A stretch of DNA of 64,000 nucleotides from Anodontia alba (taxonomy: Eukaryota > Mollusca > Bivalvia > Lucinida > Lucinidae). The DNA lies in assembly GCA_964016985.1 (NCBI GenBank), contig OZ024823.1:30483216-30547215 (forward strand), written 5' to 3'. The position numbers were made by a program, and so were the translations under genes. Below the pieces are notes generated by a model. The model was not told where the DNA came from. It made no database searches and worked only from the letters and a program-made list of their open reading frames with translations. The stretch's first letter is position 1, and each line of letters opens with the position of its first letter. This document shows, piece by piece, positions 42,178 to 53,349 of this stretch.

Positions 42178-42925
42178 CCCTTCTTTATCGCGGGGTTCAC
42201 TTAAACTGAAATTGATTTTTGTAATGGGTAGCCACTTTATTTAAAACGCTTCATAAGTGTTCAGAAACAATTGTGTCACTAAACACCAACTTTGTAATTT
42301 CAGTCACAACTTTAAAACTTTGGTAATAGTAACACAAAAGCAACAGGTTGCTATCTACAATATGCTTTAAAGAAAGACATGTTTGCTGTGAATTTTCTTT
42401 GCAGTGGGGACCCCTAAATCCCCCCAAACTTCCTTGAAACTTTAACTTTAGAACAAAACTGAAGATGTGTCCAGTGGGAGCAAACATCACACTTACCCAT
42501 TTGAGAAAAAAATATCGGTACACAACGTCAAACTGTGTAAGACGACCATTCAAACTGAGAATCTGAATCTTTCCATATATGGTAGTAACATGACTTTCAG
42601 TAAGAGCGACAACTCGTACACTGTCGTCTGTTTCCTGTACAGAAAACTAAAAACGATGACCTAAAAAGGAATTATACGAACTTTAAAGGGCAGGGGGGTA
42701 TACAGAAGATGCACAAAAGTAAGTTCTACACAACTTCAATATGAATGTAATTTTACTCACCGATATCCTGTATATTTGTCCATTTTTTTTTATTTTTTTG
42801 CTACCGGTTGTTCGCCGCCCCGAAATGAAACTAATATAAACAACGGATAGAAGGCGGAGCAGATGAGAAATTAGGAGATATGCAAATTCCGCGTTAAAGT
42901 AGGACCCGCGATAAAGTAGGAAAGG
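42178..42925. mobile_element. possible element bounded by inverted CTTTATCGCGGG motifs
   Basis: CTTCTTTATCGCGGGGTTCA at 42179 and, inverted, CCTACTTTATCGCGGGTCCT at about 42900-42922. A third TCCTGCTTTATCGCG lies at 41970. Ends of this kind recall pogo/Tigger elements, but no target duplication was confirmed. Confidence 0.35.
42497..42634 (-). CDS. candidate upstream exon, product unknown
   Basis: A 46-codon open stretch with a good acceptor (TTTTCTGTACAG) and a strong donor (TGG|GTAAGT), phase 0 at both ends, so it could splice in frame to RADX exon a. It reads RVVALTESHVTTIYGKIQIL then LNGRLTQFDVVYRYFFLKW. I see no RADX match, but the RADX N terminus is variable. It weakly resembles a beta-rich domain of the Grc3/NOL9 type, which is speculation. 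It lies between inverted TTTATCGCG motifs, so it may belong to a transposon instead. Confidence 0.35.
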
Positions 42926-43369
42926 AGTATACTAGTATTATAGCAATGCAAATCCGATAATCGGACAAAATTTGCATTTAAATACACAGGACACGTTTGT
43001 GATCAATTTTATGTACATGATTCAATCTCATCTGTTTGACTCTATTCTCAACTTTCAGCATTCCTAAACTAGACAAATCTGAACTTTTTACAAATTACAG
43101 TTGTCCTCGGTCAGATCATGAGAAAACTAATATTTCGTGAATTTGGAAAGTGTCTGGAGTGTCGGAGCTACGGGTCAGATAACAGGATATAGCCTGGTCA
43201 TATCTGATTCTCTGTCGATAAAATCTGGTTCCTTACTGTTGCTTGTCTGTTTAACCATTCGCGTTGAAACTGCCCATTTGTAATCGCCGCCATAGATATA
43301 CACGACTGGTATGCTAATAATTATGCACACGACTGTCGTGCCCCGCTAGTGCATATAAAATTTGGGTAT

Positions 43370-43695
43370 AGCTTTATAGCGAAAGGAAGGTCCTTGCGCC
43401 ACTATAGGAACATCTTACCATATAATTTATTGTTTTTATCTCGATTTAATGATCCTTTAACATATTTCAATAATATATTTTCATTTATTTATCATGATTT
43501 AAATATAAAATGTATAAAAAAAAGTTTAATTAATTCCCTTTCTCCCTGGGAACGTTCCTTTCACGAAAGGAAAGTATGCCTACAAAAGAAACATCTTGCC
43601 ATGTATTTTATTGCTATCTCGATTTAATTATAATTAAACAAATTGCAATAATATGTTTTCGTTTATTTATCATGATATAAATATAAAAAGTAATA
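43370..43695 (+). repeat. two-copy AT-rich tandem duplication, about 184 bp
   Basis: GCGAAAGGAAGG ... AACATCTTACCATATAATTT at about 43379 recurs as ACGAAAGGAAAG ... AACATCTTGCCATGTATTTT at about 43563; both end TTTATTTATCATGATWTAAA. Confidence 0.8.
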
Positions 43696-43954
43696 TAAAA
43701 ATAGGCTAGCCTAAATGCGAGCACAGCACAGACCTATCTGTTCAAAAGTCCTTCACAGAATCATTAAAAATTAATGTCAGTTATAAAAAATATATATATA
43801 TTTTGTAAATCAATAAAAAAATCATAAAAATAATCAGCAAAATATGTTCGTGACACTTATTGACACTCGTTTCTTGTCTCTTAGTGACGCTTATTAGTGA
43901 AACCCAAATTTTGCGACTAGCGGTATAATCAAGTCCGCCGCAGTCAGTCCTGCT

Positions 43955-43978
43955 AACTTCCGGTGACAACTTCCGGGA
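43955..43978 (-). promoter_or_regulatory. paired ETS-type sites, possible minus-strand promoter
   Basis: On the minus strand two CCGGAAGTT motifs lie 14 bp apart. Paired ETS sites are typical of TATA-less housekeeping promoters. The position, 2.8 kb upstream of RADX exon a, would suit the RADX promoter, but no start codon could be linked to it. Confidence 0.3.
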
Positions 43979-44589
43979 AGAAAAAAGGATGTAGGGTACA
44001 GTGAGCTTATCATTTATCCCATAGAGCTCCATAGTAATCCCAACCTTTTTGGTTGTTAAGGGTTCATTTCAGGGTATGGCAGGGCTTCTAAATTTTGTTT
44101 TAATTCAAAGACCAGACTTAGCGCAGCAAAACAAACAAGGAAAAATACCACCATCACCAGCACTTTCTGGGACTTTTTGGAGGCTGAATGTAGCAACCTC
44201 TCAATTGGCAGGTATCAAAAGTTGAAACTTTGCAATTTCACCACTTCTTCTTTTGGTTCCAGCAAACACACACAGAAACATTTATTTTTTTTTTAAACAA
44301 TCAGAAAATTACACACAAACATTTTTTCTTCAAATTAGAAAAATGCGTTTTAGTTCATCTTTATTATTAACCAATCACAGGTCGCCTTACACAAAATAAC
44401 TACCTCGGGCCCTACACTTTTTTTTACCAGTCAGCAGTTCTGTCACAACTGGTTCCCTGTGCCCAAGAAAGTTGGTCAGAGCGATTTCTGCTGAAAGTAT
44501 ATATCATTGTATGTTACTTTCTTTTCCTTGATCATATTCTCTACCGCAGAGCTAACTTCGTTCGCGACGCGCTTCGTCACATGATGTTT

Positions 44590-44665
44590 GCTTATGCGAA
44601 CAACAAAGGCGCAGATCTGCCTGTATATCCGCGCAGTCTGATCAACGCCTTTGTTATTGCCTATT
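44590..44665. repeat. MITE-L-like hairpin
   Basis: AACAACAAAGGCGCAGATCT and TCTGATCAACGCCTTTGTTA arms. Confidence 0.65.
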
Positions 44666-44828
44666 TAGATTGTATAATGCCTCTAGTTCCTATCGTAAAG
44701 AAAAAAATAAATAAAATAAATAAATAAAAAATTAAAAAAAGAGCGTGTGGTTTAACCTTTACAACGCGCGTGATTTAACCTTTACCACTCTTTGGGCTAA
44801 CTCAGCAGACGACAAATTGGCGATTTCT

Positions 44829-44856
44829 TTTTTTTTTTTTTTTTTTTTTTTTTTTC
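44829..44856 (+). repeat. poly-T tract
   Basis: About 27 T in a row, preceded at 44700-44730 by an AAAT-type repeat. Confidence 0.95.
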
Positions 44857-44944
44857 TTAATTTCCCACGAAAAAGGACAGGAACTAGTCCCTAGCTCCCA
44901 CCAGAGAGGTAGACCTATAGACATTCTCTGAACCTTCAGCGGAG

Positions 44945-46778
44945 GAATGGGCTCTTGTAAATGTCAGTTCTTGCAGCGGAGGTCTGAAAAGTCAACGAGT
45001 GATGATTTCTGCTGTATCTAATCTGGGCCGGGGCGGGTTTGGGGTGCGGTGTTGGTGGGAGGGTAAGGGGGATGGGGGAGGGTTAAGGTTATCTTTTGGG
45101 ATGCTGATAGGACCCTTTAGACTGTTGCACAAAAGAATAAGTCTTCTGTCTCTCCTCCTTTTCTGGAGAGACTCCCATCTTATTTTTTTCCAGTATTCAA
45201 GTCATACTCCCAGTTTCAAAGCAGTAAGTGTTAGTTACGAAACTAGCAGCCCTATTCTGAACTTTTTTAATTTATTCTTCTTGAAGAACTATCCCTTGGG
45301 GATCCCAGACACAGCGAACAAGGCCTTTATATGCTGCCCCTTTTACGTCCTGAGGATTCTATTTGCCTTCGTAATATATGTATTCCATCTCAAGTCATGT
45401 GTGACTGTTACTTCTAGGTATTTAATGGGATCCACATTTTCGAGGTCCGTTAGCTCCTAAGTGTAGGAAGCCTCAGTCGCATTTGTTCTCTGCCTAGATA
45501 TCTGCATTACATTACATTTAACTGGCTGAAATCTCATGCCCTACTTTCTTGCCCAACATCCTAATCTATCTATATCCTTATGAAGTTTTAATGTTATCTG
45601 TATCTTTAATGTCACAATATCAATCATGCCAGGGACACAGAGCGATAATTACAAGCAAGGGCCCTTCTTAAAGAGGGTACAAATTTTTACAAGAAACCAT
45701 TCCCTGGGTATCTGACCCGTATCAAGAGAGTGCTGAAACAAATGTGCAACTACTGGACCTAGTTCATTCGCTAGTTCCTTTAGAACTCTAGGATGAAGCT
45801 CATCAGGTCTTAACGCTTTTAAAGGATTCAAGCCTTTGAGTAACAATCACTCCCTTTGAAGACACCACAAAACTATCCATGAAAGGGATCGATCTTCTGG
45901 TTAACGGAACCTCATTGTACTCAGTTTTATTGGCCGCGTCATTAAATTGAACAATTAGTTCCTCTGACACTTCAGAATCTGATTCTGCAACTCCATTTCC
46001 TCCCTTTATTTTAAGGGTAGGAATACCTTGTCTGTTTTTCTTTATCTGTAGAATTCTCTGGTTATTCACACACAAATCATGATGCTTTTTAATGTCAGCG
46101 TTATTTCCTTTCTCAACATTTCAAATTTAGTCCAAAGTTTGCCACTACATGTCTTCTTAGCCTTAGCGTGAATTTGTTTCTTCTGCGAATCTTTCTTCTT
46201 ATCTCTGGAATGATCCAAGGAATCAAGAGATAGGCCTACTAGTTTTTGATGGTATATGCTTATCAGCCGAATCTTGAAAGGATGAAGCTATTAAATAAAA
46301 GTTCTCCTGTACTGATCGAGCATCTGAGTGGTCGTTAAAGTACCGTATTCGACCTAATAACCGCACATACCCCTATAAGCGCACAGTCAAGAAATTCCGT
46401 AGTCTTCAGATTACAACCAGTGTACTTTTTTCTTTACTTCTTTACAAAGGCATATGTTGTGGGTACTCATTTGAATTGCATCGACTTGTCGATGCAATTC
46501 AAATGAGTACCCACAACATATGCATTTGTAAAGAAAGTCAGAAAAAAATCGCATAGTCATCATTAAATAAGTCCTTTTCTGATCTTTTTTATAGTGTATC
46601 CTTAGTAGATAGATACATATTTGACCACAAATGAGTGTGTCCTGTAAGTTTGAAAAACTTAAGCGCACAGTGCGGTAATTAGGTCGAATACGGTACTTCT
46701 CCTTCGCAAATCTTAATGCATCTTTCCTCATAATTTCAAACTCATCTTTCTGATATGAATACACCTTCATCATTTTTA
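44945..46778 (-). mobile_element. LINE ORF2 fragment (reverse transcriptase), broken, split by a MITE
   Basis: Read on the minus strand from 46778: a linker region (KDALRFAKEK, then after the MITE insertion FNDHSDARSVQENF and DKHIPSKTSRP), then the RT start (PDELHPRVLKELANELGPVV, HSLDTGQIPREW, LFKKG), then NYRSVSLA, QKDIDRLGCWARKW-like text, VDPIKYLEVTVTHDLRW, and the tail NHHSLTFQTSAARTDIYKS. Many stops and frameshifts. Retrotransposon of the general CR1/Jockey-like type; the clade is not certain. The endonuclease half is absent. MITE-C3 (46341-46694) interrupts it. Confidence 0.85.
46341..46694. mobile_element. MITE-C3, inserted at TA in the LINE
   Basis: Ends TACCGTATTCGACCTAATAA and GGTCGAATACGGTA. 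The hairpin is GTTGTGGGTACTCATTTGAA TTGCATCGAC|TTGTCGATGC. Flanking LINE codons join as K-E-K-Y-F-N when one TA is removed, so the target duplication is TA. Confidence 0.93.
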
Positions 46779-47132
46779 TACCGTATTCGATCTAATTACC
46801 GCACATACCCCTATAAGCGCACAGTCAAGAAATTCCGTAGTCTTCAGATTACAACCAGTGTAATTTTTCTTTACTTCTTTTTAAAAACATATGTTGTAGG
46901 TACTCATTTGAATTGCATCGACTTGTCGATGCAATTCAAATGAGTGCCTACAACATATGCCTTTATAAAAAAAATCAGAAACAATCACATAATCATCATC
47001 AAATAAGTCCTTATTCTGATCTTTTTTATAGTGTATCCTTAGTAGGTAGATACATATTTTACCACAAATGAGTATTCCCAGTAATTTTGAAAAACCTAAG
47101 CGCACAGTGCGGTAATTAGGTCGAATACGGTA
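46779..47132. mobile_element. MITE-C3, second copy
   Basis: Same orientation and structure, 84 bp from the first; the stretch between is LINE coding sequence (KMMKVYSYQKDEFEIM). Confidence 0.92.
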
Positions 47133-47346
47133 GATACTAAAACTGTATATTAGCAGGGTGTTCTTTTGCTAGGCCTACGTGATGTAAATATATAATATAA
47201 ATGTAATGCGAGTAATAGTTTTTTTCTTTTATGAAATGATAACGTCTAAATTTAATATCGACATGCAGATTGGACTTAGATTAGCTTAACGGGCATTAAG
47301 CAGACAACACAGTGTAATATTTTGTATTTTTTGATATCTTAAACCA

Positions 47347-47431
47347 CTTTAGTCTGGAGACCCCCAAAGGGATAATTAACAATCAGTGCAGATGCAGATC
47401 AGACATAGCGGAACGCGGTGTCTAATATAGG
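47347..47431. repeat. MITE-M
   Basis: TAGTCTGGAGACCCCCAAAG, then GCAGATGCAGATCAGACATA and CGCGGTGTCTAATATAGG; ends at the 138-bp palindrome. Confidence 0.6.
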
Positions 47432-47569
47432 GATCAAACATGGTTTTTCGTGCATTAACATTCGCCAGGTCCCGTGGGAGATGTTGAAAACCGAGGCCGA
47501 AGGCCGCGGTTTTCAACACCTCCCAAGGGACCTGGCGAATGTTAATGCACTGAAAAACCATGTTCGATC
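47432..47569. repeat. 138-bp palindrome
   Basis: Arms GATCAAACATGGTTTTTCGT ... and ... AAAAACCATGTTCGATC with loop GAGGCCGAAGGCCG; stem about 62 bp with few mismatches. Confidence 0.88.
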
Positions 47570-47872
47570 GCTATTATTGCATAAAAACTGAACACATTTG
47601 CTACATTTCGCGTTATTTCTTGCACTATTTTGTTTCGCCTTTTCACCGATGTCGCGCGAACGCTATTTCCACGGACTATACTCGTTCTGGGGCAGGGCAG
47701 TACACATCTCGTGACGGCAGCAATTCTGTGACCCCGGTAGGAGCATATTGAAAGTTACGTAGCCGTGCATTAACAGCGCGTGAATTGCTTTGTTAATACA
47801 CGGCTTTTCGCCGGTTAATACACGGCTGTTAATAACGTGCGGCACTGCTTTTTATGCAATAATCAGAGTTTA
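47565..47872. mobile_element. possible element with TATTGCATAAAAA inverted ends
   Basis: TATTATTGCATAAAAACTG at the left and TTTTTATGCAATAATC at the right. Inside, GCCGTGCATTAACAG and GTTAATACACGGC are inverted. The type is not known. Confidence 0.45.
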
Positions 47873-47937
47873 TGTTCCAGCTCATAAAACATGACGTATT
47901 ATGGTAAAAGTTTTCTCTTCTACTGACCTCTGTCACC

Positions 47938-48060
47938 TGTCCAGCGGGCACGCAACGTTGACACATCGTTGTTTGAAAGTCGATAAGACGTTGCATCGAC
48001 GTTGATGCGACGTTGTCCAAATGTTGCGTGTCCACAGGGTTGCAACATTGTATATACGTC
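47938..48060. repeat. CAACGTTG-rich MITE-like repeat
   Basis: CAGCGGGCACGCAACGTTGA through CGTTGATGCGACGTTG to AATGTTGCGTGTCCAC. A piece (CGATGCAACGTTGCC ... CTCGCTGGG) recurs at 58330-58365. Confidence 0.6.
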
Positions 48061-48257
48061 ATGTGCCAGCTGGGTGGTATTGCAGTCTCCGTACTACCAG
48101 CGCCATTATCCTACTGTAGGCATTTTTTCTCAGCGAGTACGATCAAAAAACAAAAATGTATCATAAGCCAAATTATTATTTTTCGAAGGCTTCTGCTTTT
48201 AAATAACAGCAAATATATCACAGGGAACAAATAAACATTACTGGAGCGTTGCGGCTA

Positions 48258-48519
48258 CATTACGAAAACACGCCTATATAATTTTGACCCCCTTAAACCC
48301 CACTTTTACATAGTGGGGTTTACATAGTAAAATTGGGGTTTACAGGGGTATACATTATTTTTCTTATTTCTGCTCAAAAACATAGATTGTGGGTACTCGT
48401 TAGAACCGCCTATGTTTTGAGCAGAAATATGAAAAATATCAGAATTTTTTATCTGAAAATTTTCACTTTTTTGGTGGTAAAATTTTCACTATATTTGAAT
48501 AGGCGTGTTTTCGTAATGA
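48258..48519. mobile_element. MITE-C2, hairpin half deleted
   Basis: About 265-bp family with ends CATTACGAAAACAYGCCTAT and conserved CCCCCTTAAACCCCACTTTT and GTGGTAAAATTTTC arms. The centre is the C-like hairpin GATTGTGGGTACTCGTTAGA ACCGCC. Here the right stem is lost. Confidence 0.9.
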
Positions 48520-48688
48520 GACAGGCTTGAGGAAACTGTGCCACCTAGATCAAACGCTACAGAACGCGGCGTCTTATCTACAGTGTTTGCCACTCACCCA
48601 GCAATTTTAGACACATTCGCAGACAGAAAAAACGTATTTGTTGAAATTTTAGAAGTATAAGGTAAAATAAGGTATATGGATACTTATG

Positions 48689-48888
48689 NNNNNNNNNNNN
48701 NNNNNNNNNNNNNNNNNNNNNNNNNNNNNNNNNNNNNNNNNNNNNNNNNNNNNNNNNNNNNNNNNNNNNNNNNNNNNNNNNNNNNNNNNNNNNNNNNNNN
48801 NNNNNNNNNNNNNNNNNNNNNNNNNNNNNNNNNNNNNNNNNNNNNNNNNNNNNNNNNNNNNNNNNNNNNNNNNNNNNNNNNNNNNNNN
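48689..48888. other. assembly gap (200 N)
   Basis: Exactly 200 unknown bases, probably a placeholder of unknown true size. It interrupts the left side of PL9. Confidence 0.99.
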
Positions 48889-48899
48889 CCAGAACTACA

Positions 48900-49321
48900 A
48901 AGGAAAATAACTCTAAGGGACCTGGCCCCATGGCACTTATTTTCTTTCCCACAATACAACTAGTCATACTTGTCATGTGTACAAACTTTAAAGTTTCTAG
49001 GTAAAGTAGTTCCTGAGATATCTTTGACACAAAATAAATGTTAACAGACAGACTGTTTGTTTGTGTTTGTGTTGAGGTTTTACGGCCCAGTCAACCCAAT
49101 GGGGTCATGTCGAGCGCGGTCAGTTTACCTAACCACACGTTTATTGGACAGGCTTAGTCCTCCAAGCGGTTAACCAGTATTGTGCACATTCTTTCGTCAG
49201 AAACTGACAACTGCCCTTCTTGAATCAGCGGAATAACAGACAGACTAGCTGACTGACACACAGACACACAGAAAAGACAAAAAGTATATACCCCCATTGC
49301 ATATTTCGTATGCCGGGGGTA
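48900..49321 (+). mobile_element. PL9: pearl-like element split by a SINE
   Basis: Core remnant (TTCTAGGTAAAGTAGTTCCT GAGATATC), an ACAGACAGACTG run, the SINE at 49069-49232, then ACAGACAGACTAGCTGACTG and the ATACCCCCATTGCATATTTC GTATGCCGGGGGT hairpin. The 5' side runs into the assembly gap. Confidence 0.6.
49069..49232 (-). mobile_element. SINE, 3' half, inserted in a pearl-like element
   Basis: Close match to the reference body, from GTGTTGAGGTTTTACGGCCC to CTTGAATCAGCGGAATA. It interrupts the ACAGACAGACTG run of PL9. Confidence 0.85.
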
Positions 49322-49361
49322 AAATGAAAGACATCCAAACAAAGAATAACTATTACTGTAC

Positions 49362-49646
49362 ATCAAGAAAACATACCTATATAATTTTGACCCCCTTAAA
49401 CCCCACTTTTATATAGTAAAACTGGGGAAACTTTACATGGGTATACATTATTTTTTCTTATTTCTGCTCAAAACCATAGATTGTGGGTACTCGTTAGAAC
49501 CGTCTCGCCGAGGCGGTTCTAACGAGTACCCACACTCTATGTTTTTGAGCAGCAATATGAAAAATATCAGAGTTTTTTGTCTGACAATTTTCAATTTTTG
49601 GAGGTGAAATTTTCGGTATATTTTAATAGGCTTGTTTTCGTAATGA
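49362..49646. mobile_element. MITE-C2
   Basis: Full copy; GTCTCGCCGAGGCGGTTC centre. Confidence 0.92.
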
Positions 49647-49649
49647 GAA

Positions 49650-50060
49650 CCACCTTACAACGTTCAGCAGAAACAATAACTGGGGTCGGAACAGGGCGGG
49701 GAAAGGGGTGGGGTGGGCACGCACACTAATTTTACTCTATCGAAATCTGATGCAGCTCCTAGTTATAAACAATGTGCTCGGTTTGCATAGGGTTCTTTAT
49801 CTCATATTAGTGAAGCGTCATAGCAAAACACGAATAATCACAAAACTGCAATTAAAAAAGTAGAGGGCTCAACGGAAATCCGAAGTAAGTGCAGAATCAA
49901 AACATAAGCTGGAACACAAAGGACACGACCACAGTCAGATATAGTCAGGTGCCAAGTATCAGAAACAGTTTGAAGACTGGACCGGAATATTCAGTCTGAG
50001 TCCCGATTCACTGTCGTGCAGTTAAACAGGGAAGTAGAGCTATCAACTCTGACTGGGTTA
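49650..50060. other. spacer between MITE-C2 copies
   Basis: Nothing recognised; includes a G-rich patch (49690-49720). Confidence 0.55.
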
Positions 50061-50066
50061 ACAACC

Positions 50067-50344
50067 CATTACGAAAACATGCCTATTCAAATACACTGAA
50101 CATTTTACCACCAAAACAGTGAAACTTTTCAGATAAAAAATTATGATATTTTTCATATTTCTGTTCAAAACATAGATTGTGGGTACTCGTTAGAACCGCC
50201 TCGACGAGGCGGTTCTAACGAGTACCCACAATCTATTTTTTGAGCAGAAATAAGAAAAATAATGTATACCCCTGTAAACCCCAGTTTTACTATATAAAAG
50301 TGGGGTTTAAGGGGGTTAAAATAATACAGGCATGTTTTCGTGAT
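50067..50344. mobile_element. MITE-C2, inverted
   Basis: Full copy in opposite orientation; CCTCGACGAGG centre. Confidence 0.92.
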
Positions 50345-50447
50345 GCGTACGTGCAGTTTGCCACATAACACTCATATTGTAACCAATCTTTTTATAACGA
50401 TAATGATTGTAAGTGCAATCTATAATGATAACAACATTACATGTATC

Positions 50448-50721
50448 GTCACGAAAACACGTCTATATCATTTTGACCCCCTTAAACCACACTTTTGTAT
50501 AGTAAAACTGGGGTTTAGAATGGTTAAACATTATTTTTTTCTTATTTTACTAAAATTATAGATTGTGAGTACTCATTAGAATCGCCTCGCGGTTCTAACG
50601 AGTACCCATAATCAATGTTTTGAGCAAAAATATGAAAAATATCAGATTTTTTTTGTCTGAAAATGTTCCTTTCTTGGTTATAAAAGTTTCAATATATTTG
50701 AATAGGTGTATTTTCGTAATG
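50448..50721. mobile_element. MITE-C2
   Basis: Full copy with a shortened loop (CGCCTCGCGGTTC). Confidence 0.9.
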
Positions 50722-50831
50722 TATGCGAGGGTACGTTTTACTGCCACCACACATCACAAACACAACAGTGCGGCGGGAAAAATGATAAATGAAATGAAAG
50801 AAGAGACGTGCGCCTCTTTAAATTATCAGTA

Positions 50832-51373
50832 GTGTTGCCACTGATGATCGATCATAATCGATCATCAGTCGCTTTTGCCTCTTTTGACTGATGATCGGAA
50901 CGATTTTTTTACAGTCGACTAATTGGAGAATTCTATTTTTAAATACATATTTTTCTCAGGTTTTATTTTAATAGGCAAGTTATAAAGAAATGAAATCCAT
51001 AACTGTCTATTAGGGTCATTTTGGATTTGTGATCGATAAAAGTGAAAAAAAAAAAAAAAAAAGATAAAATAGCCTTAAAGCAGTCAACCCAAAAGTACTG
51101 ACATTTTTCTTAATACTCCATGAAAACATATGTTGTGGGTACTCATTAGGAGCGCCGCCTCGCAGATGTTGTGGTACTCAGAGGCGCTTCTAATGAGTAC
51201 CTATAGCATATGTTTTCATGGAGAAATAAAAAAAAATATCATTTGGATACCCCTCTTATTGATCTGGAGTAATTAAGAGTGAATATATTTTCTACCAGTC
51301 GATTATTAAACGATGATCAGTCGATTTAACAAAACCGATGATCGACTATGAAATTCTGACCGATTCCCAACAC
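50832..51373. mobile_element. MITE-P carrying the C hairpin
   Basis: About 540 bp. Subterminal palindrome TGATGATCGATCATAATCGA TCATCA; C-type hairpin at about 51110-51240 with an extra GTTGTGGTACTCAGAG piece; ends GATTCCCAACACT. Confidence 0.83.
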
Positions 51374-51601
51374 TTAATATCAGACATTAAAGAAAACAAT
51401 GGCATATCTAGTGCGAAATCATTCTTACAGATCTGCAAATATACTAGTCAAAGTTATGAGAAATAATCGAAATAAAATTTTAACATTGAGCAAAACTTCT
51501 TGAGCAAGGGTACCGTTATCGTTAACTGCGTGAAACGTTTTCTGTGGTTTCGCACTGTCTGAAATAGTGTCCAAGTTTAATGTTGATTTGAAAACACTTC
51601 T

Positions 51602-51870
51602 CATTACGAAAACATAGCTATTCAAATATATACCTCCAAAAACTGAAAATTTTCAGATAAAAACTCTTATATTTTTCATATTTCTGCTCAAAACATGGAT
51701 TGTGGGTACTCGTTAGAACCGCCTCGGAGAGGCGGTTCTAACGAGTACCCACAATCTATGTTTTGAGCAGATATAAGAAAAATAATGTATACCCCTGTAA
51801 ACCCCAGTTTTTTCTATATAAAAGCGGGGGTTAAAGGGGGTCAAAATTATATACGCGTGCTTTCGTGATG
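51602..51870. mobile_element. MITE-C2, inverted
   Basis: Full copy; CCTCGGAGAGG centre. Confidence 0.92.
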
Positions 51871-51874
51871 TGTA

Positions 51875-52542
51875 GGAAGGTCTTTCGGAACCCTAACTTT
51901 GTGGCGACAGTCTATAAACTCAAAAAGAACGTTGGCAAAAACTGATTTTACGAAACAAATAAAGCTAAATGACGACTCCCTCCTCAATCTGTACGTGGCT
52001 ATCAATGTCTGTGGTCAGGTCCACCGTGATCCTGTTTATGGTTTTCTTGTGTTCTGCCTTCAGATCACCATTGAAACATTTGCTTTGTTTTATTGTCACA
52101 AGCAGTGTCTGTGACTATATGCGTTTCTCAGTGATATTTCACAGATGTGGTAGCTTTCTCAATGCAAAGGAAGCAAAACTCAATGGAGATGCTTAGGATA
52201 AAAGCTTAGTAACCAAATTACATGTAGTTGGGCCCAGCTGTTTACTGAGACTACTCGGAGAAGTTAACTGACTGCTGTCTCCCAGTGGCAAATGAGGCAC
52301 ATCCGGGATAGTAACATTTATAAGACTATTTCATTGGTCAAATAGTATGCCATGTTAAAATCTATCTTTGTGAAGAGCAACAATCCGTGAACATAGCCCA
52401 CAACGACACTAAGAGGAAGAGCAAACGAACCACGACAGACAGCACTTACACTTATTATAAACCATCGAAAAGCAAAACATCAAACATGTGAACCCAGGTG
52501 GGACAGGACCCATCAAACGTAGCAGCAAGACAACAACAACAA

Positions 52543-52577
<35 letters not shown>

Positions 52578-52660
52578 AGCACCGCAGCGAGCAGCTACAG
52601 GGCCTTACAAAGAAAGAACAACAAGAAAAAACTACCATGCGAGTGGGATGGGAAGGGTCG
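51875..52660. other. spacer between MITE-C2 copies
   Basis: Short open frames on plus (51899-52196) show no motif. It ends in a poly-A tract. No host gene supported. Confidence 0.5.
52544..52574 (+). repeat. poly-A tract
   Basis: About 30 A after (CAA)n. Confidence 0.95.
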
Positions 52661-52662
52661 CA

Positions 52663-52923
52663 CATCACGAAAACAAATCTATATAATTTTGACCCCCTTA
52701 AACCCCACTTTTATATAGTAAAACTGGAGTTTACAGGGGTATACATAATTTTTCTTATTTCTGCTCAAAAACATAGATTGTGGTCGAGGCGGTTCTAACG
52801 AGTACCCACAATCTATGTTTTGAGCAGAAATATGAAAAATATCAGAATTTTTAGTCGGAAAATTTTCATTTTTTTTTGGTGGTAAAATTTTCAATATATT
52901 TGAATAGGTGTGTTTTCGTAATG
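52663..52923. mobile_element. MITE-C2, left stem deleted
   Basis: GATTGTGGTCGAGGCGGTTC shows loss of most of the left stem. Confidence 0.9.
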
Positions 52924-53349
52924 AGAACGACTCTACCGCCCCACCCCAACACCAAGTTCAAATGTTATAATATTTCAAACAGTTGCACAGAGGCCCAAAC
53001 TTATCAGCGAACCAACACAGAAAAATACGCACACCCAATTAAATGACTGTGATGAAACAAGGATCAAATTTCGTGGCAAACACCACAGACACTGATAGCC
53101 AGAACTTATGAAAACCACCACTATTTGAACCACGGTGGACCCGAACAAGGAGGTGGTATCAACTCCGGCTATCTAGACTACGATTCTGGTTGTAAATAAT
53201 GACTATAGCATTTGTAGAGCAGATGGAAAACAAAAGTTAAACTAAGGTGAAACTTTATTTATTGCCATAATAAACAAGCAAATGGGTTGGACTGCTTGCT
53301 CAAATATATCTGTAGGTTAATATCATGGGTGTATTTGAAAATTGAAAAA

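Larger units (their letters stand above)
43700..44945. other. stretch without supported gene
   Basis: Contains the paired ETS-type sites, a MITE-L-like hairpin and simple repeats. No exon with both splice sites was found. Confidence 0.5.

Noticed and set aside
44999..45460. 153-codon plus-strand open frame
   Set aside because: It is the antisense of LINE ORF2; the minus strand shows NHHSLTFQTSAARTDIYK and other RT tail motifs.
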